The translations under genes and the position numbers were made by a program. The notes below the pieces were generated by a model. It was not told the origin of the DNA and did no database searches. It was given only the letters and a program-made list of their open reading frames with translations. Below, piece after piece: positions 28,213 to 37,450 of a stretch of 64,000 bases of DNA. The DNA comes from Salisaeta longa DSM 21114. GTDB taxonomy: Bacteria > Bacteroidota > Rhodothermia > Rhodothermales > Salinibacteraceae. Position 1 is the first letter of the stretch. Every line of letters starts with the position of its first letter. The DNA lies in assembly GCF_000419585.1 (NCBI RefSeq), contig NZ_ATTH01000001.1, positions 1,076,005-1,140,004 on the forward strand, written 5' to 3'.

Positions 28213-28875
28213 TCAGCTCGGCTTTGCGACGGGCCACACCACATCGAAGCCTTCAGAGCGAAGGGCTTCCGCGATGGGCCGCACGTTGAGGGTATCCACC
28301 CGCAGGATGACGTGCAGCCGGTCTTCGGATGCCTCGGGCGCTGCTTCCGGGCCCTCGTGCTGGTGCGGGCGGTAATAGCTGAGCACCGAGCGAATGTCCA
28401 GGCCCGCCTCGGCCACGCGCTGCGTGAGGCGCGCCAGTTGCCCAGGTTCGTCGACGAGCGCCACGGCGAGGCGGCCGCCGGGCTTTTCGATGCCGGTAAG
28501 CCGCAGCACGGCCTCCATGACGTTCGTCACCGTCACGATGCCGCGCAGGTCGGCGCCATCCAGTACCGGCAGGCACCCAATGCGCTTCGTTTGCAACAGG
28601 CGGGCGGCCTCTTCCACCGGGTCGAGCGGGCCCGCCGTGATGGGATCGGGCGTCATGACCTGTTCGACGGATGCCTCGGCCTCCGAGGGGCGCGGATGCA
28701 GAGCGCTGGTTGCGAACCGCAGATCGCGATCGGTCACAACGCCCACCAGCCGCCGCCCGTCCATCACCGGCAGGTGCCGCAGATCATGCTCATGCATGTA
28801 GCGATACGCCGAGACAATCGACCGACCCGGCGCCGTGGTGACTACCGGATGTTGCATAATGTCTTGAACCAGCAT
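28213..28875 (-). CDS. CBS-pair and ACT domain protein (AcuB-like)
   Basis: Protein of 220 residues from MLVQDIMQHPVVT; the frame extends 24 codons upstream without matching sequence. Two CBS motifs are clear: PVVTTAPGRSIVSAYRYMHE with HLPVMDGRRLVGVVTDRD, and DPITAGPLDPVEEAARLLQT with CLPVLDGADLRGIVTVT. The C-terminus is an ACT-like domain (GRLAVALVDEPGQLARLTQR). This is the layout of AcuB, a nucleotide-sensing protein of the acetoin/acetate utilisation locus. It lies directly upstream of the AcuC-like gene, so the two are probably co-transcribed. Confidence 0.85.
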   Translation of the reverse strand: MLVQDIMQHPVVTTAPGRSIVSAYRYMHEHDLRHLPVMDGRRLVGVVTDRDLRFATSALHPRPSEAEASVEQVMTPDPITAGPLDPVEEAARLLQTKRIGCLPVLDGADLRGIVTVTNVMEAVLRLTGIEKPGGRLAVALVDEPGQLARLTQRVAEAGLDIRSVLSYYRPHQHEGPEAAPEASEDRLHVILRVDTLNVRPIAEALRSEGFDVVWPVAKPS

Positions 28876-28981
28876 AGCCTGTGCGGCTTTAGGGGGCTTG
28901 AACGACGATTTCTTTAAGATACCGATGTGATCGCAATACCGCAACAATGAGCAATACCGCGATAATCAATGGTACGCTTCA

Positions 28982-29115
28982 GGGCAATCGCAGCAATCTC
29001 GGGGGGGCGCGCGCACCGCGTTCACTCGCAATGGCGAAAGAAGTGAAATGTAGAAACGATACGTGAATGGTTCAGATGGCTGTTCGGACGGATTTGGCCA
29101 CCTGCACGCTTAACG
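28982..29115 (+). repeat. Dispersed non-coding element, copy 4 (short fragment)
   Basis: Begins AGGGCAATCGCAGCAATCTC and continues through TCACTCGCAATGGCG, then GAAATGTAGAAACGATACGT and GAATGGTTCAGATGGCTGTT to CTGCACGCTTAACG. These boxes occur in the same order in copies 2 and 3. The 24-bp array and the CATCGCGAGGAG block are missing. The rest of the AcuB to GatZ-like gap (to 29267) shows nothing else. Confidence 0.65.
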
Positions 29116-29267
29116 TCCGGCATTGGACCACGGCGCATGGTCAAATCGTCGTCCGCCAGAATCATTCGCCCCGCCCCTTCGTGCCTCTATGCAGCAGGGC
29201 AAACCGCCGCCACAGCCGCGGCCCGCGCCCTTGCACGCCAACACCCTCCCTGCTCCGGTCGCTCTTG

Positions 29268-30539
29268 ATGCCTTCTCCCGATGCCCTTGTACGCCGCGCG
29301 GCGGCGGCCGCCAACAGTTCGCCGGCCCGCCTCCTGGCCACCCTCCTCACGGGGCCGTGTGCAGCCGAAGCCCGCGGCGTCACGCGGCACACCCTGCTCG
29401 CGGTGTGCCCCACCTCGCCGGCCGTGGTAGAAGCCGCCATCGACGCTGCAGAACATGCCCGCGCCCCGCTGCTCGTGGTGGCCACCCTGAACCAAGTGGA
29501 CCGCGACGGCGGCTATACGGGCTGGACGCCGGCGGCCCTGCGCAGCGCGGTCGACGACGCCCGCGCTTCGTACGAGGCCACCGTGCCGGTGCTGCTGGGG
29601 CTGGATCATGGCGGGCCGTACAAGAAAGACGCACAGCACGACGCGCAACCGCCCCTGCCTGATGCCCTCGCGGCCACCGAGGCCTCCATCGACGCCTGCC
29701 TAGCCGCCGGATACGAGGTGCTGCACCTCGATGCCACCACCGACCCCCACCACGACGGCCCGCTTCCTGTGGAGGCGCTCGTTGATCGCACGGTGCACCT
29801 ACAGCAATATGCCGAACGGGCGCGCCGGGCGCACAAGGCCCCGCCCATCGGGTACGAGGTGGGCCCCGAAGAAGCGCATGCCAAAGACGCCGCCGCGCGG
29901 TTTGAAGCATTTGTGACCGGCTGGCAGAACGCACAGCACCGCGCCGACGTGGGGCCGCCCGTCTTTGTCGTGGGCGACCTAGGCACGCAGCTCAACACCC
30001 AGGCGTTTGATGCGTCGCGGGCGCGCCGGTTTGCCACGCTGGCCCACGAGCGCCTGGGCGCGCTCCTCAAGGCCCATTACACCGACGACGTCGATGACCT
30101 GCCGGCGTATCCGCTTCATGGGGTGGGCGGCGCCAACGTGGGGCCCGGCCTGGCCGCCGTAGAGTACGACGCCCTCTGTGAACTCGCGGCCCTCGCCGAG
30201 CGGATCGGCGCGCCGTCGGAGATTCCATCGGTCGTGCGTCATGCCGTTGTGGCGAGCGAGCGCTGGACGAAGTGGGTCGACGACCCGGCGCCCGCCTTCG
30301 ATGCGCTCCCCGCGTCGACCCAAGCCTGGCTCGTGCGCACCGGGAGCCGCTACGTGTGGAGCACCGCCGCCGTGCAGGAGGCGCGCCGCGCACTCTACGA
30401 TCGCGTGCAGCCCTACCGCAACGGTCCGGCGTACGTGCACTGGCGGCTGCGCACCGCCCTCCTCCGGTACCTGCACGCCTTCAACCTTGTGGGCTGGTGC
30501 GACGCCCTCCCCACATGGCTTGCCGCTGCGCGCTCGTAG
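29268..30539 (+). CDS. GatZ/KbaZ-like D-tagatose-bisphosphate aldolase family protein (class II, non-catalytic type)
   Basis: Protein of 423 residues from MPSPDALVRRA; a longer frame begins inside the dispersed repeat and is rejected. It is a TIM-barrel protein of the GatZ/KbaZ family: the early RGVTRHTLLAVCPTSPAVVEAA segment, then VLLGLDHGGPYKKDA, HLDATTD, GYEVGPEEAH and PLHGVGGANVGPGLAAVEYD are all family-like. GatZ and KbaZ assist the catalytic aldolase GatY/KbaY, which is not found here, so the isolated gene may act alone or on another sugar phosphate. Confidence 0.8.
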   Translation: MPSPDALVRRAAAAANSSPARLLATLLTGPCAAEARGVTRHTLLAVCPTSPAVVEAAIDAAEHARAPLLVVATLNQVDRDGGYTGWTPAALRSAVDDARASYEATVPVLLGLDHGGPYKKDAQHDAQPPLPDALAATEASIDACLAAGYEVLHLDATTDPHHDGPLPVEALVDRTVHLQQYAERARRAHKAPPIGYEVGPEEAHAKDAAARFEAFVTGWQNAQHRADVGPPVFVVGDLGTQLNTQAFDASRARRFATLAHERLGALLKAHYTDDVDDLPAYPLHGVGGANVGPGLAAVEYDALCELAALAERIGAPSEIPSVVRHAVVASERWTKWVDDPAPAFDALPASTQAWLVRTGSRYVWSTAAVQEARRALYDRVQPYRNGPAYVHWRLRTALLRYLHAFNLVGWCDALPTWLAAARS

Positions 30540-30697
30540 CCATCACGCATGCGTGAACTCTATCCAAAAAGACCGCCAGACACCCCCGAACGCCGCCCGA
30601 CGGTTGCACCCCACCGCCCCACGCCATAGCTTACACGGCTGACCTGTATGTTGGCGCCCGTCCAGCAACACGGTCCCGGATTGCTCCACAAACCCCT

Positions 30698-31744
30698 TTG
30701 CCCGCGGATATGGATTTTTCGCTGCTCCTTACAGCTCTTTTTGCCTTCCTGGTTGTTAACGGGATGCTCCTCTCGGCCTCGGTGCTCGTCTATGCCGAGC
30801 GGCGCGTATCGGGCTTCATCCAAAACCGACCCGGTCCAAACCGTGTGGGCCCCGCGGGGCTGCTGCAGCCGTTTGCCGACGTGCTCAAGTTCGTTTTGAA
30901 GGAGGACGTGCGCCCCGCCGCCTCCAACGGCTTTTTGCACGCCATGGCCCCGGTGCTTACGGTGGTGATTGCCATGACCACCGCCTCGCTCATTCCGTTT
31001 GCCGAAGGCGTGGTGGTCGCCGACATCAACGTGGGCGTGCTGATGCTGCTGGCCCTCACCTCCGTGACGGTGTACGGCATCACGCTGGCGGGCTGGAGCT
31101 CCAACAGCAAGTTCTCGCTGCTGGGCGGATTGCGCTCGGCCGCGCAGATGATCTCGTACGAGCTGTCGATGGGCCTGGCCGTCATCTCGGTCGTGCTCAT
31201 CGCCGGCACCCTCAGCCTGCCGGGCATCGTCGAAAATCAGTCGTCGGGCTGGGCCATTTTGGGCTGGAATGTATTTCGAAATCCGGTGGGGGCACTCATC
31301 TTCATCGTGACGGCCTTCGCCGAAACGAACCGCGCACCGTTTGACCTGCCCGAGGCCGAGCAGGAGCTCGTGGGCGGCTTCCACACCGAATACAGCGGCA
31401 TGAAGTTCGGCATGTTCTTCCTGGCCGAGTACGTCAACTGGTTCATTGCCTCTTTCATGATCGTCACGCTGTTCTTTGGCGGCTACCTCATTCCGTTTCA
31501 GCCGCTGCTCCTGCAAGCCTTTCCCGCGCTCGACGGCTCCATCCTGTTGGGCTTCCTGCAATTCGGCGCGCTGATGCTCAAGGTGGCGTTCTTTGCCTTC
31601 CTGTTCATCTGGGTGCGGTGGACGTTCCCGCGCTTCAAGTACAACCAGCTGATGCAGTTGGGCTGGAAGCAGCTGCTGCCCATTGCGCTGGCGAATACGC
31701 TCCTCATTGCTGTGGGCGTCGCGCTCTTCCGCACGTTCCTGTAG
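30698..31744 (+). CDS. nuoH: NADH-quinone oxidoreductase subunit H
   Basis: Protein of 348 residues (344 if started at MDFSLLL). It has eight or more membrane helices and the NuoH signatures YAERRVSGFIQNRPGPNRVG, LLQPFADVLKFVLKED and ETNRAPFDLPEAEQELVGGF. NuoH forms part of the quinone-binding chamber of respiratory complex I in the inner membrane. It is followed after 84 nt by nuoG, an inverted order compared with the usual G-H, and no other complex I genes are in the window. Confidence 0.97.
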   Translation: MPADMDFSLLLTALFAFLVVNGMLLSASVLVYAERRVSGFIQNRPGPNRVGPAGLLQPFADVLKFVLKEDVRPAASNGFLHAMAPVLTVVIAMTTASLIPFAEGVVVADINVGVLMLLALTSVTVYGITLAGWSSNSKFSLLGGLRSAAQMISYELSMGLAVISVVLIAGTLSLPGIVENQSSGWAILGWNVFRNPVGALIFIVTAFAETNRAPFDLPEAEQELVGGFHTEYSGMKFGMFFLAEYVNWFIASFMIVTLFFGGYLIPFQPLLLQAFPALDGSILLGFLQFGALMLKVAFFAFLFIWVRWTFPRFKYNQLMQLGWKQLLPIALANTLLIAVGVALFRTFL

Positions 31745-31828
31745 GCGGATCGGCCCGCCCCGCGGCGCGTACACCCGCTACCCGCCGCTGCATACGTTTT
31801 TGTTCTACGACGGACCCCTACGATTCCT

Positions 31829-33568
31829 ATGCCAACCGTCACGATTGACGATACAACGTACGAGTACGAAGGCTCGCACAAGCTGCTTCAGTTTTGCCTC
31901 GACCAGGGCATCGAGCTACCGCATTTTTGTTACCACCCGTCGATGAGCATTCCGGCCAACTGCCGCCAGTGCCTCGTAAAGGTGGGCATGCCCAAAAAAG
32001 ACCGCAGCACCGGCGAGGTGGAAACCGACGAAAACGGCGAGCCCGTCATCCAGTTTTTCCCCAAGATGCAGGCCAGCTGCACCATCGACCTGCAAGACGG
32101 TATGGTGGTGGAAACGCATCGCTCCAGCGAGGAGGTGCGCGGCGCACAGCAGGACACCCTTGAGTTTCTGCTCATCAACCACCCGCTCGACTGCCCGATC
32201 TGCGACCAGGCCGGCCACTGCCCCCTGCAGATTCAAGCCTACAAGTACGGCCCCGAAGGCTCGCGCTTCGAGTTTCGGAAGGTGCACAAGCCCAAGCGCG
32301 TGAAGCTGGGTCCGCGCGTCACCCTCGACGCCGAACGGTGCATCAACTGCACGCGCTGCACGCGCTTCACCGATGAGGTATCGGGCAGCAAGCAGCTCAC
32401 CATCAACAACCGCGGCGTTAAGAATTACCCGATCACCGCACCGGGCGAGTCGTTCGACGAGGACTACTCGATGAACGTGATTGACCTCTGCCCGGTGGGC
32501 GCGCTTACCGCCACCGACTTCCGCTTTAAAGCGCGCATCTGGGAGATGAACTCCGCCCCGTCCATCGTGGGCACCAATGCCACCGGCGCCAACTGCCACT
32601 ACTGGACGCGCGACAACCTCGTCCTGCGCATCACGCCCCGGCAAAACATGGCCGTAAACGAATACTGGCTGCCCGACGAGGACCGCCTGGGGTACGAGCG
32701 CTTCAACGAAGACCGTCCGGAGGGCCCGCAGGTGCGCACCGAAGGAACGCTGGCCCACAGCTCGTGGGAACAGGCCTTTGCGCAGGCGGCGGCCAAGCTC
32801 GGCTCGGCATCCCCCGAGAAGACGCTTTTCCTGGGCTCGGCGCACGCCACCGTAGAGGACAACTACTTGCTCACGCAGCTTGCCGACGCCGTAGGCGCGG
32901 AGGCGCCGCGGTACATCCCGCACGTTGAGCCCGGCGCGGGCGACGACTGGCTCATCACCGACGACAAGACCCCCAACGCCCAGGGCTGCGAGCGCCTGGG
33001 CATCCGCCCGGTCGACGTGGAGCTGCTGCGCGCTAAGATTGAAGCGGGCGAGATTGACACGCTCTACGTGATGGAAGACGACCCCGTGGCGGCTGAGCTC
33101 CTCACGCGCGAGGCGCTCGAAGATGTAACGGTCATCCTCCACTACTACAACACCACCAACCAAACGCTGCCCGTGGCCGATGTGGCCCTCCCGGCGGCCA
33201 TGATTGTGGAGACGGTGGGGACGTTCGTCAACCAGGACGGCCGCGCCCAGCGCGTGCGCCCCGCCAAAGCCATCCAGGGCGTCAACCGCACGCTGATGAT
33301 GGAGATGGGCAAGAGCCGCCCCGACACGCACGGCACGCCGTTTGACAAGTGGCACAACGACGCGCACCGCATCAACTGCAAGCCCGGCTGGGCCGCGCTG
33401 CCCGCGATTGCCGAACGCCTCGGCGCTTCGATGGATTACGCGAAAGGCCCACATTCCATCATGGACGAACTTGCGGAGACGCATCCGGCCTTCAGCGGCG
33501 CCACCTACGATGCCATGGGCCTGCAAGGCGTTGCACTGGAGGAGGTTGAAGCCGTTGAGGCGGCGTAG
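31829..33568 (+). CDS. nuoG: NADH-quinone oxidoreductase subunit G (short form)
   Basis: Protein of 579 residues. N-terminal 2Fe-2S domain: HFCYHPSMSIPANCRQCLVK and a later ASC. His-Cys3 cluster: NHPLDCPICDQAGHCPLQ. 4Fe-4S cluster: CINCTRCTRFTDE with the distal CPVGALT. The rest is a reduced molybdopterin-oxidoreductase-like domain that ends with no molybdenum-site sequence. It carries electrons through complex I. It is clearly shorter than typical NuoG/Nqo3 (about 780-910 residues). It ends near a perfect 36-bp palindrome shared with the convergent mltA gene. Confidence 0.93.
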   Translation: MPTVTIDDTTYEYEGSHKLLQFCLDQGIELPHFCYHPSMSIPANCRQCLVKVGMPKKDRSTGEVETDENGEPVIQFFPKMQASCTIDLQDGMVVETHRSSEEVRGAQQDTLEFLLINHPLDCPICDQAGHCPLQIQAYKYGPEGSRFEFRKVHKPKRVKLGPRVTLDAERCINCTRCTRFTDEVSGSKQLTINNRGVKNYPITAPGESFDEDYSMNVIDLCPVGALTATDFRFKARIWEMNSAPSIVGTNATGANCHYWTRDNLVLRITPRQNMAVNEYWLPDEDRLGYERFNEDRPEGPQVRTEGTLAHSSWEQAFAQAAAKLGSASPEKTLFLGSAHATVEDNYLLTQLADAVGAEAPRYIPHVEPGAGDDWLITDDKTPNAQGCERLGIRPVDVELLRAKIEAGEIDTLYVMEDDPVAAELLTREALEDVTVILHYYNTTNQTLPVADVALPAAMIVETVGTFVNQDGRAQRVRPAKAIQGVNRTLMMEMGKSRPDTHGTPFDKWHNDAHRINCKPGWAALPAIAERLGASMDYAKGPHSIMDELAETHPAFSGATYDAMGLQGVALEEVEAVEAA

Positions 33569-33657
33569 CGCCATGTGACCGGATCATTCCCTGTGGGTCT
33601 TTGGGTAAACCGAGGTCCACTTGGGATGGCCGATCCTCTAGAATTGGCGACCCACAC

Positions 33658-33693
33658 CGCCGTAGGAACGACCGGCCGGTCGTTCCTACGGCG
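33658..33693. terminator. 36-bp perfect palindrome between convergent nuoG and mltA
   Basis: CGCCGTAGGAACGACCGG followed at once by its exact reverse complement CCGGTCGTTCCTACGGCG, with no loop. It lies 89 nt past the nuoG stop, and the mltA stop codon (33686-33688) lies inside it. It probably serves as a bidirectional terminator, but neither side has a T run. Confidence 0.6.
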
Positions 33694-34879
33694 TGTCTAT
33701 GGGGATGAGCACCGTGTAGCGCCCCGTGCTGTTCATGCGGCCCGCGATGGCCCGGGCCCGTTTGCCCGCGCCCCAAAACACGTCGCCGCGGATGGGCCCC
33801 TGGATGGCGCCGCCCGTATCCTGTGCAATCAGAAGCTGCCGAAACGCCCGTTGCCCGCTGGTGTCCGCACGTGGCACGCGCGTGTCGAGCCACAGCGGCG
33901 CCCCGTACGGGAGGTAGTCCGGGTCGACCGCCAACGAGTGGCGCGGCGTCAGCGGCACGCCCTGCGCCCCGAGGGGGCCCTCGTTGGGGCCCAGCTGCTT
34001 CAGGACGCGGAAAAAGACGTACGACGCGTTCTGGTGCATCACGTCGTCGGCACGGGCGGGGTGGCTCAGGAGCCAGGCCCGGATGGTTTGCAGCGACACG
34101 TTGGCCTGTGTGAGCGCACCCATCGCAATCAGGTCGCGGCCGATGGCGCGGTACGGATGGCCGTTCTCGGCCGCATAGCCCACGCGCACCACGGTGCTGT
34201 CGCGCAGGAGCACGCGCCCCGAGCCCTGGATGTGCAAGAAAAACGCGTCGACGGCGCTGTCGACCCACAGGAGCTCCAGGTTGCGCCCCTTGAGCGCGCC
34301 CCGGTCGATCGCGGCCCGCGAGAAGTGCGGCACGAGCTGCCCTTCCACCACGCGGCCAAAGATCGTCTCGTCAACGCCGGGCACAAAGCGCCCCACCACA
34401 ACCTCCACCAAATCGCGGGGCGGGCGGTACAGCGGCTGCGCAAAGCCGGGCTGGCGCGTGCGGGCACCGGACAGCTGCGGCTCGAAGTAGCCGGTAAACA
34501 GGCCGCGGCGCGTGCCATTGTGTTTTATGTAGTGCGGACGAAAGTGGGCCTCGAAGAAGCGGCGCGCCGCCCCCGGGCGGTCCCTTGGAACGGCGCGGGC
34601 CTTCGCGCAAGCGTCCTGCCAACGATCCATCCGGCCAAACACCGGATAGCGCGGGTGCATCCACGCCGTCGCATCCCAATCGCTCCACTGCGTGCACGAC
34701 CGCAGAAAGGCCGCAAGCGCCGGCTGTAGCGCTGCCGTGCGCCAGCCGCGTAGGTCCGCAAACGACGCGCGCGGCCAGGCTACCGGCGCGGGCTTTTTTT
34801 GCGCATCGTCCGATGACGAGCAGCCCATCACCCCACTTCCGATAACAACAAGCGCAAGAAAGACCCCGAGGCGACGCAT
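33686..34879 (-). CDS. mltA: Membrane-bound lytic murein transglycosylase A
   Basis: Protein of 397 residues with a lipoprotein signal (FLALVVIGSGVMGCSSS). The MltA domain includes GLFTGYFEPQLSGAR, FFLHIQGSGRVLL and VGYAAENGHPYRAIGR. The 3D domain with its aspartates reads SLAVDPDYLPYGAPLWLD then LIAQDTGGAIQGPIRGDVFWG. It cleaves peptidoglycan glycan strands, giving 1,6-anhydro ends, and acts as a lipid-anchored envelope enzyme. The last codons lie in the palindrome at 33658. The gene is downstream of mgsA, 47 nt away. Confidence 0.95.
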   Translation of the reverse strand: MRRLGVFLALVVIGSGVMGCSSSDDAQKKPAPVAWPRASFADLRGWRTAALQPALAAFLRSCTQWSDWDATAWMHPRYPVFGRMDRWQDACAKARAVPRDRPGAARRFFEAHFRPHYIKHNGTRRGLFTGYFEPQLSGARTRQPGFAQPLYRPPRDLVEVVVGRFVPGVDETIFGRVVEGQLVPHFSRAAIDRGALKGRNLELLWVDSAVDAFFLHIQGSGRVLLRDSTVVRVGYAAENGHPYRAIGRDLIAMGALTQANVSLQTIRAWLLSHPARADDVMHQNASYVFFRVLKQLGPNEGPLGAQGVPLTPRHSLAVDPDYLPYGAPLWLDTRVPRADTSGQRAFRQLLIAQDTGGAIQGPIRGDVFWGAGKRARAIAGRMNSTGRYTVLIPIDTP

Positions 34880-34926
34880 GTGTATGGCTATGCCTGTGTT
34901 GACTTCAAAGCCTGCCGTTTGGTCGA

Positions 34927-35343
34927 TTACGCAGCGTCGTCCGGGGCATCCTCGGAGGCATCGCGCACGCCGCCGTGGTTCATCATGTAGCGGGCCGTCG
35001 CTTCGTTGGTGGCCAGCGGCACGTTGTGCATGTTGCAGGCGCGCAGCAGCGTCTGGATGTCCGGCTCGTGCGGGTGCTTGTCGAGCGGATCCACAAAGAA
35101 GATGACCGCGTGGATGTCGCCCTCCACGATGGCCGCGGCAATCTGCACGTCGCCGCCCAGCGGACCGGAGAGGTAGCGGTGCACCTCCAGGCCCAACTGG
35201 TCCTCAATCATCTTGCCGGTGGTGCCGGTGCCAGCCAGTTCAAACCGGCGCAGCACATCCACGTGCTTGTGCGCAAACGAGATCAGATCCGCCTTTTTGC
35301 CGTCGTGCGCGATGAGGGCAAGGCGATACGGAGCAGAAGCCAT
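34927..35343 (-). CDS. mgsA: Methylglyoxal synthase
   Basis: Protein of 138 residues. Signatures: [17 protein letters not shown], the phosphate-binding loop [23 protein letters not shown] with catalytic aspartate, [16 protein letters not shown] and [10 protein letters not shown]. It converts dihydroxyacetone phosphate to methylglyoxal and phosphate as a bypass of lower glycolysis. It is divergent from fdxA (136 nt between starts) and followed by mltA. The acidic C-terminal tail ([11 protein letters not shown]) is extra to the core fold. Confidence 0.97.
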   Translation of the reverse strand: MASAPYRLALIAHDGKKADLISFAHKHVDVLRRFELAGTGTTGKMIEDQLGLEVHRYLSGPLGGDVQIAAAIVEGDIHAVIFFVDPLDKHPHEPDIQTLLRACNMHNVPLATNEATARYMMNHGGVRDASEDAPDDAA

Positions 35344-35479
35344 GGTAGAGCAGGGTTGCGTGAAAAGCAGGCGGGCGCGTCGTTACGAGGACGTTCGCGT
35401 TGGAACCGGTGAAAACATACAGGCTACCACCATTACGAGTCAACACATCGCCCCTTTGTTTGTCCGACTTCCACGTTTC

Positions 35480-35824
35480 ATGCCCTACGTTGTTACCGAA
35501 CCCTGCATCAACTGCAAGTACACCGACTGCGTTGAGGTGTGCCCCGTCGATTGCTTTTACGAAGGGCCCAACTTCCTTGCCATTCAGCCCGAGGAGTGCA
35601 TCGACTGCAACGCCTGCGTGCCGGTGTGCCCGGTAGAAGCCATCTACCCCGACGACGAGTTGCCCGAGGAGTACGCCCACTACACGCAGTGGAACGAGTA
35701 CCTGGCCAACCAGTGGCGCGAGCTAGGATACAACATCACCGAGAAGAAGGAGCCCTCCGAAGACGCCGCCGAATGGGAGACCCGCGAGAAGTCGGAGGAA
35801 GACATCCTCACGTGGGACGTGTAA
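35480..35824 (+). CDS. fdxA: Seven-iron type ferredoxin (FdxA family)
   Basis: Protein of 114 residues from [17 protein letters not shown]; a longer frame starts antisense to mgsA and is rejected. The pattern [20 protein letters not shown] and then [16 protein letters not shown] is that of Azotobacter-type ferredoxin I with one 3Fe-4S and one 4Fe-4S cluster. The C-terminal part is strongly acidic ([20 protein letters not shown]), in line with a high-salt cytoplasm. It carries electrons at low potential; the partner is not evident from the neighbours. Confidence 0.93.
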   Translation: MPYVVTEPCINCKYTDCVEVCPVDCFYEGPNFLAIQPEECIDCNACVPVCPVEAIYPDDELPEEYAHYTQWNEYLANQWRELGYNITEKKEPSEDAAEWETREKSEEDILTWDV

Positions 35825-35887
35825 CCCCGGGGCGCCCGCCCGCTGGGCCCATCTGCATCTTTTTTCTTTGCTCAAGCGCCAACATCT

Positions 35888-37423
35888 ATGGATTCCTCTG
35901 ATCGGCACCTCCTCATGATCCTCGACGGCTACGGCATTGCCGAGGATCCTGCGGTTAGCGCCGTAGATGCCGCCGATACGCCTTTTCTCGACGATCTTTT
36001 TGCCAATCACCCGCGGGCAACGCTTCGGGCCTCGGGCGAGGCCGTGGGGCTGCCCGACGGCCAGATGGGGAACTCCGAAGTGGGCCACATGAACCTGGGC
36101 GCGGGCCGCGTGGTGTACCAGGACATCACGCGCATCTCGAAGGCCATCCGCGACGGCGCCTTCTTTGAAAACGAAACGCTCGTTGCCGCTGCGCAGCACG
36201 CCAAAGACAACGACGGCGCGCTGCATCTGATGGGCTGCTTTTCGGATGGCGGGGTGCACAGCCACCTCGACCACCTGTACGGTTTGCTCAAGCTGGCCGA
36301 GCAGCAGGGCTTGGCGCCCCACCAGGTGAATGTGCACGCCTTCACCGACGGCCGCGACACCGATCCGCACGGCGGCGTCGACTACGTGCGGCAGTTTCAG
36401 GACGAGGCCGACGCCATCGGGGTGGGGCGCATCGTCTCGATTGTGGGCCGGTACTACGCCATGGACCGCGACGAGCGCTGGGAACGCACCGAAAAGGCGT
36501 TTCACCTGCTCACCGAAGGCACCGGCGACGTGTTTGACGGGCCCGTTGAAGCGCTGGAAGCCAGCTATGGCAACGATGTGACCGACGAGTTTGTAAAGCC
36601 GCGGCGCATCGCCACTGACGATGACGCCCGCATTGGCGCGGGCGACGCGGTGGTGTTCTTCAACTTCCGCTCCGACCGCGGCCGCCAGCTCACCGAGGCC
36701 TTCACCGCTGCCTCGTTCGATCCGTTCAACCGGCCGCCCCTCGATGACCTCTACTTTGCCACCATGACGCCGTACGACAAGACGTTCGACGTACCGGTGG
36801 CGTTTGAGAAGGTCGACCTTACCGACACCATCGGCGAGGTTATCAGCGCAGCCGGGCGCCCGCAGCTGCGCGTGGCCGAGACGGAGAAGTACGCGCACGT
36901 GACCTACTTCTTCAGCGGGGGCCGCGAGAAACCGTTCGACGGCGAGGATCGCATCGTGGTGCCCTCGCCCAAGGTGGCCACCTACGACCTGCAGCCGGAG
37001 ATGAGTGCGCCCGAGGTGGCCCGCCGCACGGCAGCGGCCCTCAACGAAAACGCGTACGCCCTGGTTGTGCTCAACTTTGCCAATCCCGACATGGTGGGCC
37101 ACACCGGCGACTTTGAGGCGGCCGTGCAGGCCGTGGAAGCCGTAGACGCCGCTGCCAAGCGCGTGGTGACGGCGGCCCGCGCCAACGGCTACTCGCTCAG
37201 CATCATCGCCGACCACGGCAACGCCGACAAGATGCGCACGCCCGACGGCGACGCCCACACCGCCCACACCACCGCGCTCGTCCCGCACGTCATCATCAAG
37301 GACGGCTTCGACGGGCCCATCGCCGACGGCAAACTGGGCGACGTGGCGCCTACCATCCTGGCCCTGTTGGGCCTCGACATCCCCGAAGCTATGACGGGCG
37401 ACGTGCTCGTTTCCACCGATTAG
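35888..37423 (+). CDS. gpmI: 2,3-bisphosphoglycerate-independent phosphoglycerate mutase
   Basis: Protein of 511 residues, the usual iPGM length. Signatures: MILDGYGIAED with a metal aspartate, the nucleophile Ser63 in GQMGNSEVGHMNLGAG, FSDGGVHSHLDHLYGL, HAFTDGRDTDP, FNFRSDRGRQLTEA, FANPDMVGHTGDF and IIADHGNADKM. It interconverts 3- and 2-phosphoglycerate with manganese, feeding the enolase encoded at 2328. It is 63 nt downstream of fdxA on the same strand. Confidence 0.97.
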   Translation: MDSSDRHLLMILDGYGIAEDPAVSAVDAADTPFLDDLFANHPRATLRASGEAVGLPDGQMGNSEVGHMNLGAGRVVYQDITRISKAIRDGAFFENETLVAAAQHAKDNDGALHLMGCFSDGGVHSHLDHLYGLLKLAEQQGLAPHQVNVHAFTDGRDTDPHGGVDYVRQFQDEADAIGVGRIVSIVGRYYAMDRDERWERTEKAFHLLTEGTGDVFDGPVEALEASYGNDVTDEFVKPRRIATDDDARIGAGDAVVFFNFRSDRGRQLTEAFTAASFDPFNRPPLDDLYFATMTPYDKTFDVPVAFEKVDLTDTIGEVISAAGRPQLRVAETEKYAHVTYFFSGGREKPFDGEDRIVVPSPKVATYDLQPEMSAPEVARRTAAALNENAYALVVLNFANPDMVGHTGDFEAAVQAVEAVDAAAKRVVTAARANGYSLSIIADHGNADKMRTPDGDAHTAHTTALVPHVIIKDGFDGPIADGKLGDVAPTILALLGLDIPEAMTGDVLVSTD

Positions 37424-37450
37424 GCCCCGGCGTGCCTGCCTTGGCCGTCT

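Noticed and set aside
18122-29115. CRISPR array
   Set aside because: Repeats of the dispersed element are hundreds of bases long, irregular in spacing and have no unique spacers of even length. No cas gene is present.
30560-31774. 404-codon minus-strand open frame under nuoH
   Set aside because: NuoH on the plus strand has all family motifs. The other frame is a His/Gln/Glu/Arg-rich shadow typical of antisense frames in high-GC DNA.
31916-33574. 552-codon minus-strand open frame under nuoG
   Set aside because: It is fully antisense to nuoG, whose iron-sulfur motifs are unmistakable, and shows no recognisable domain.
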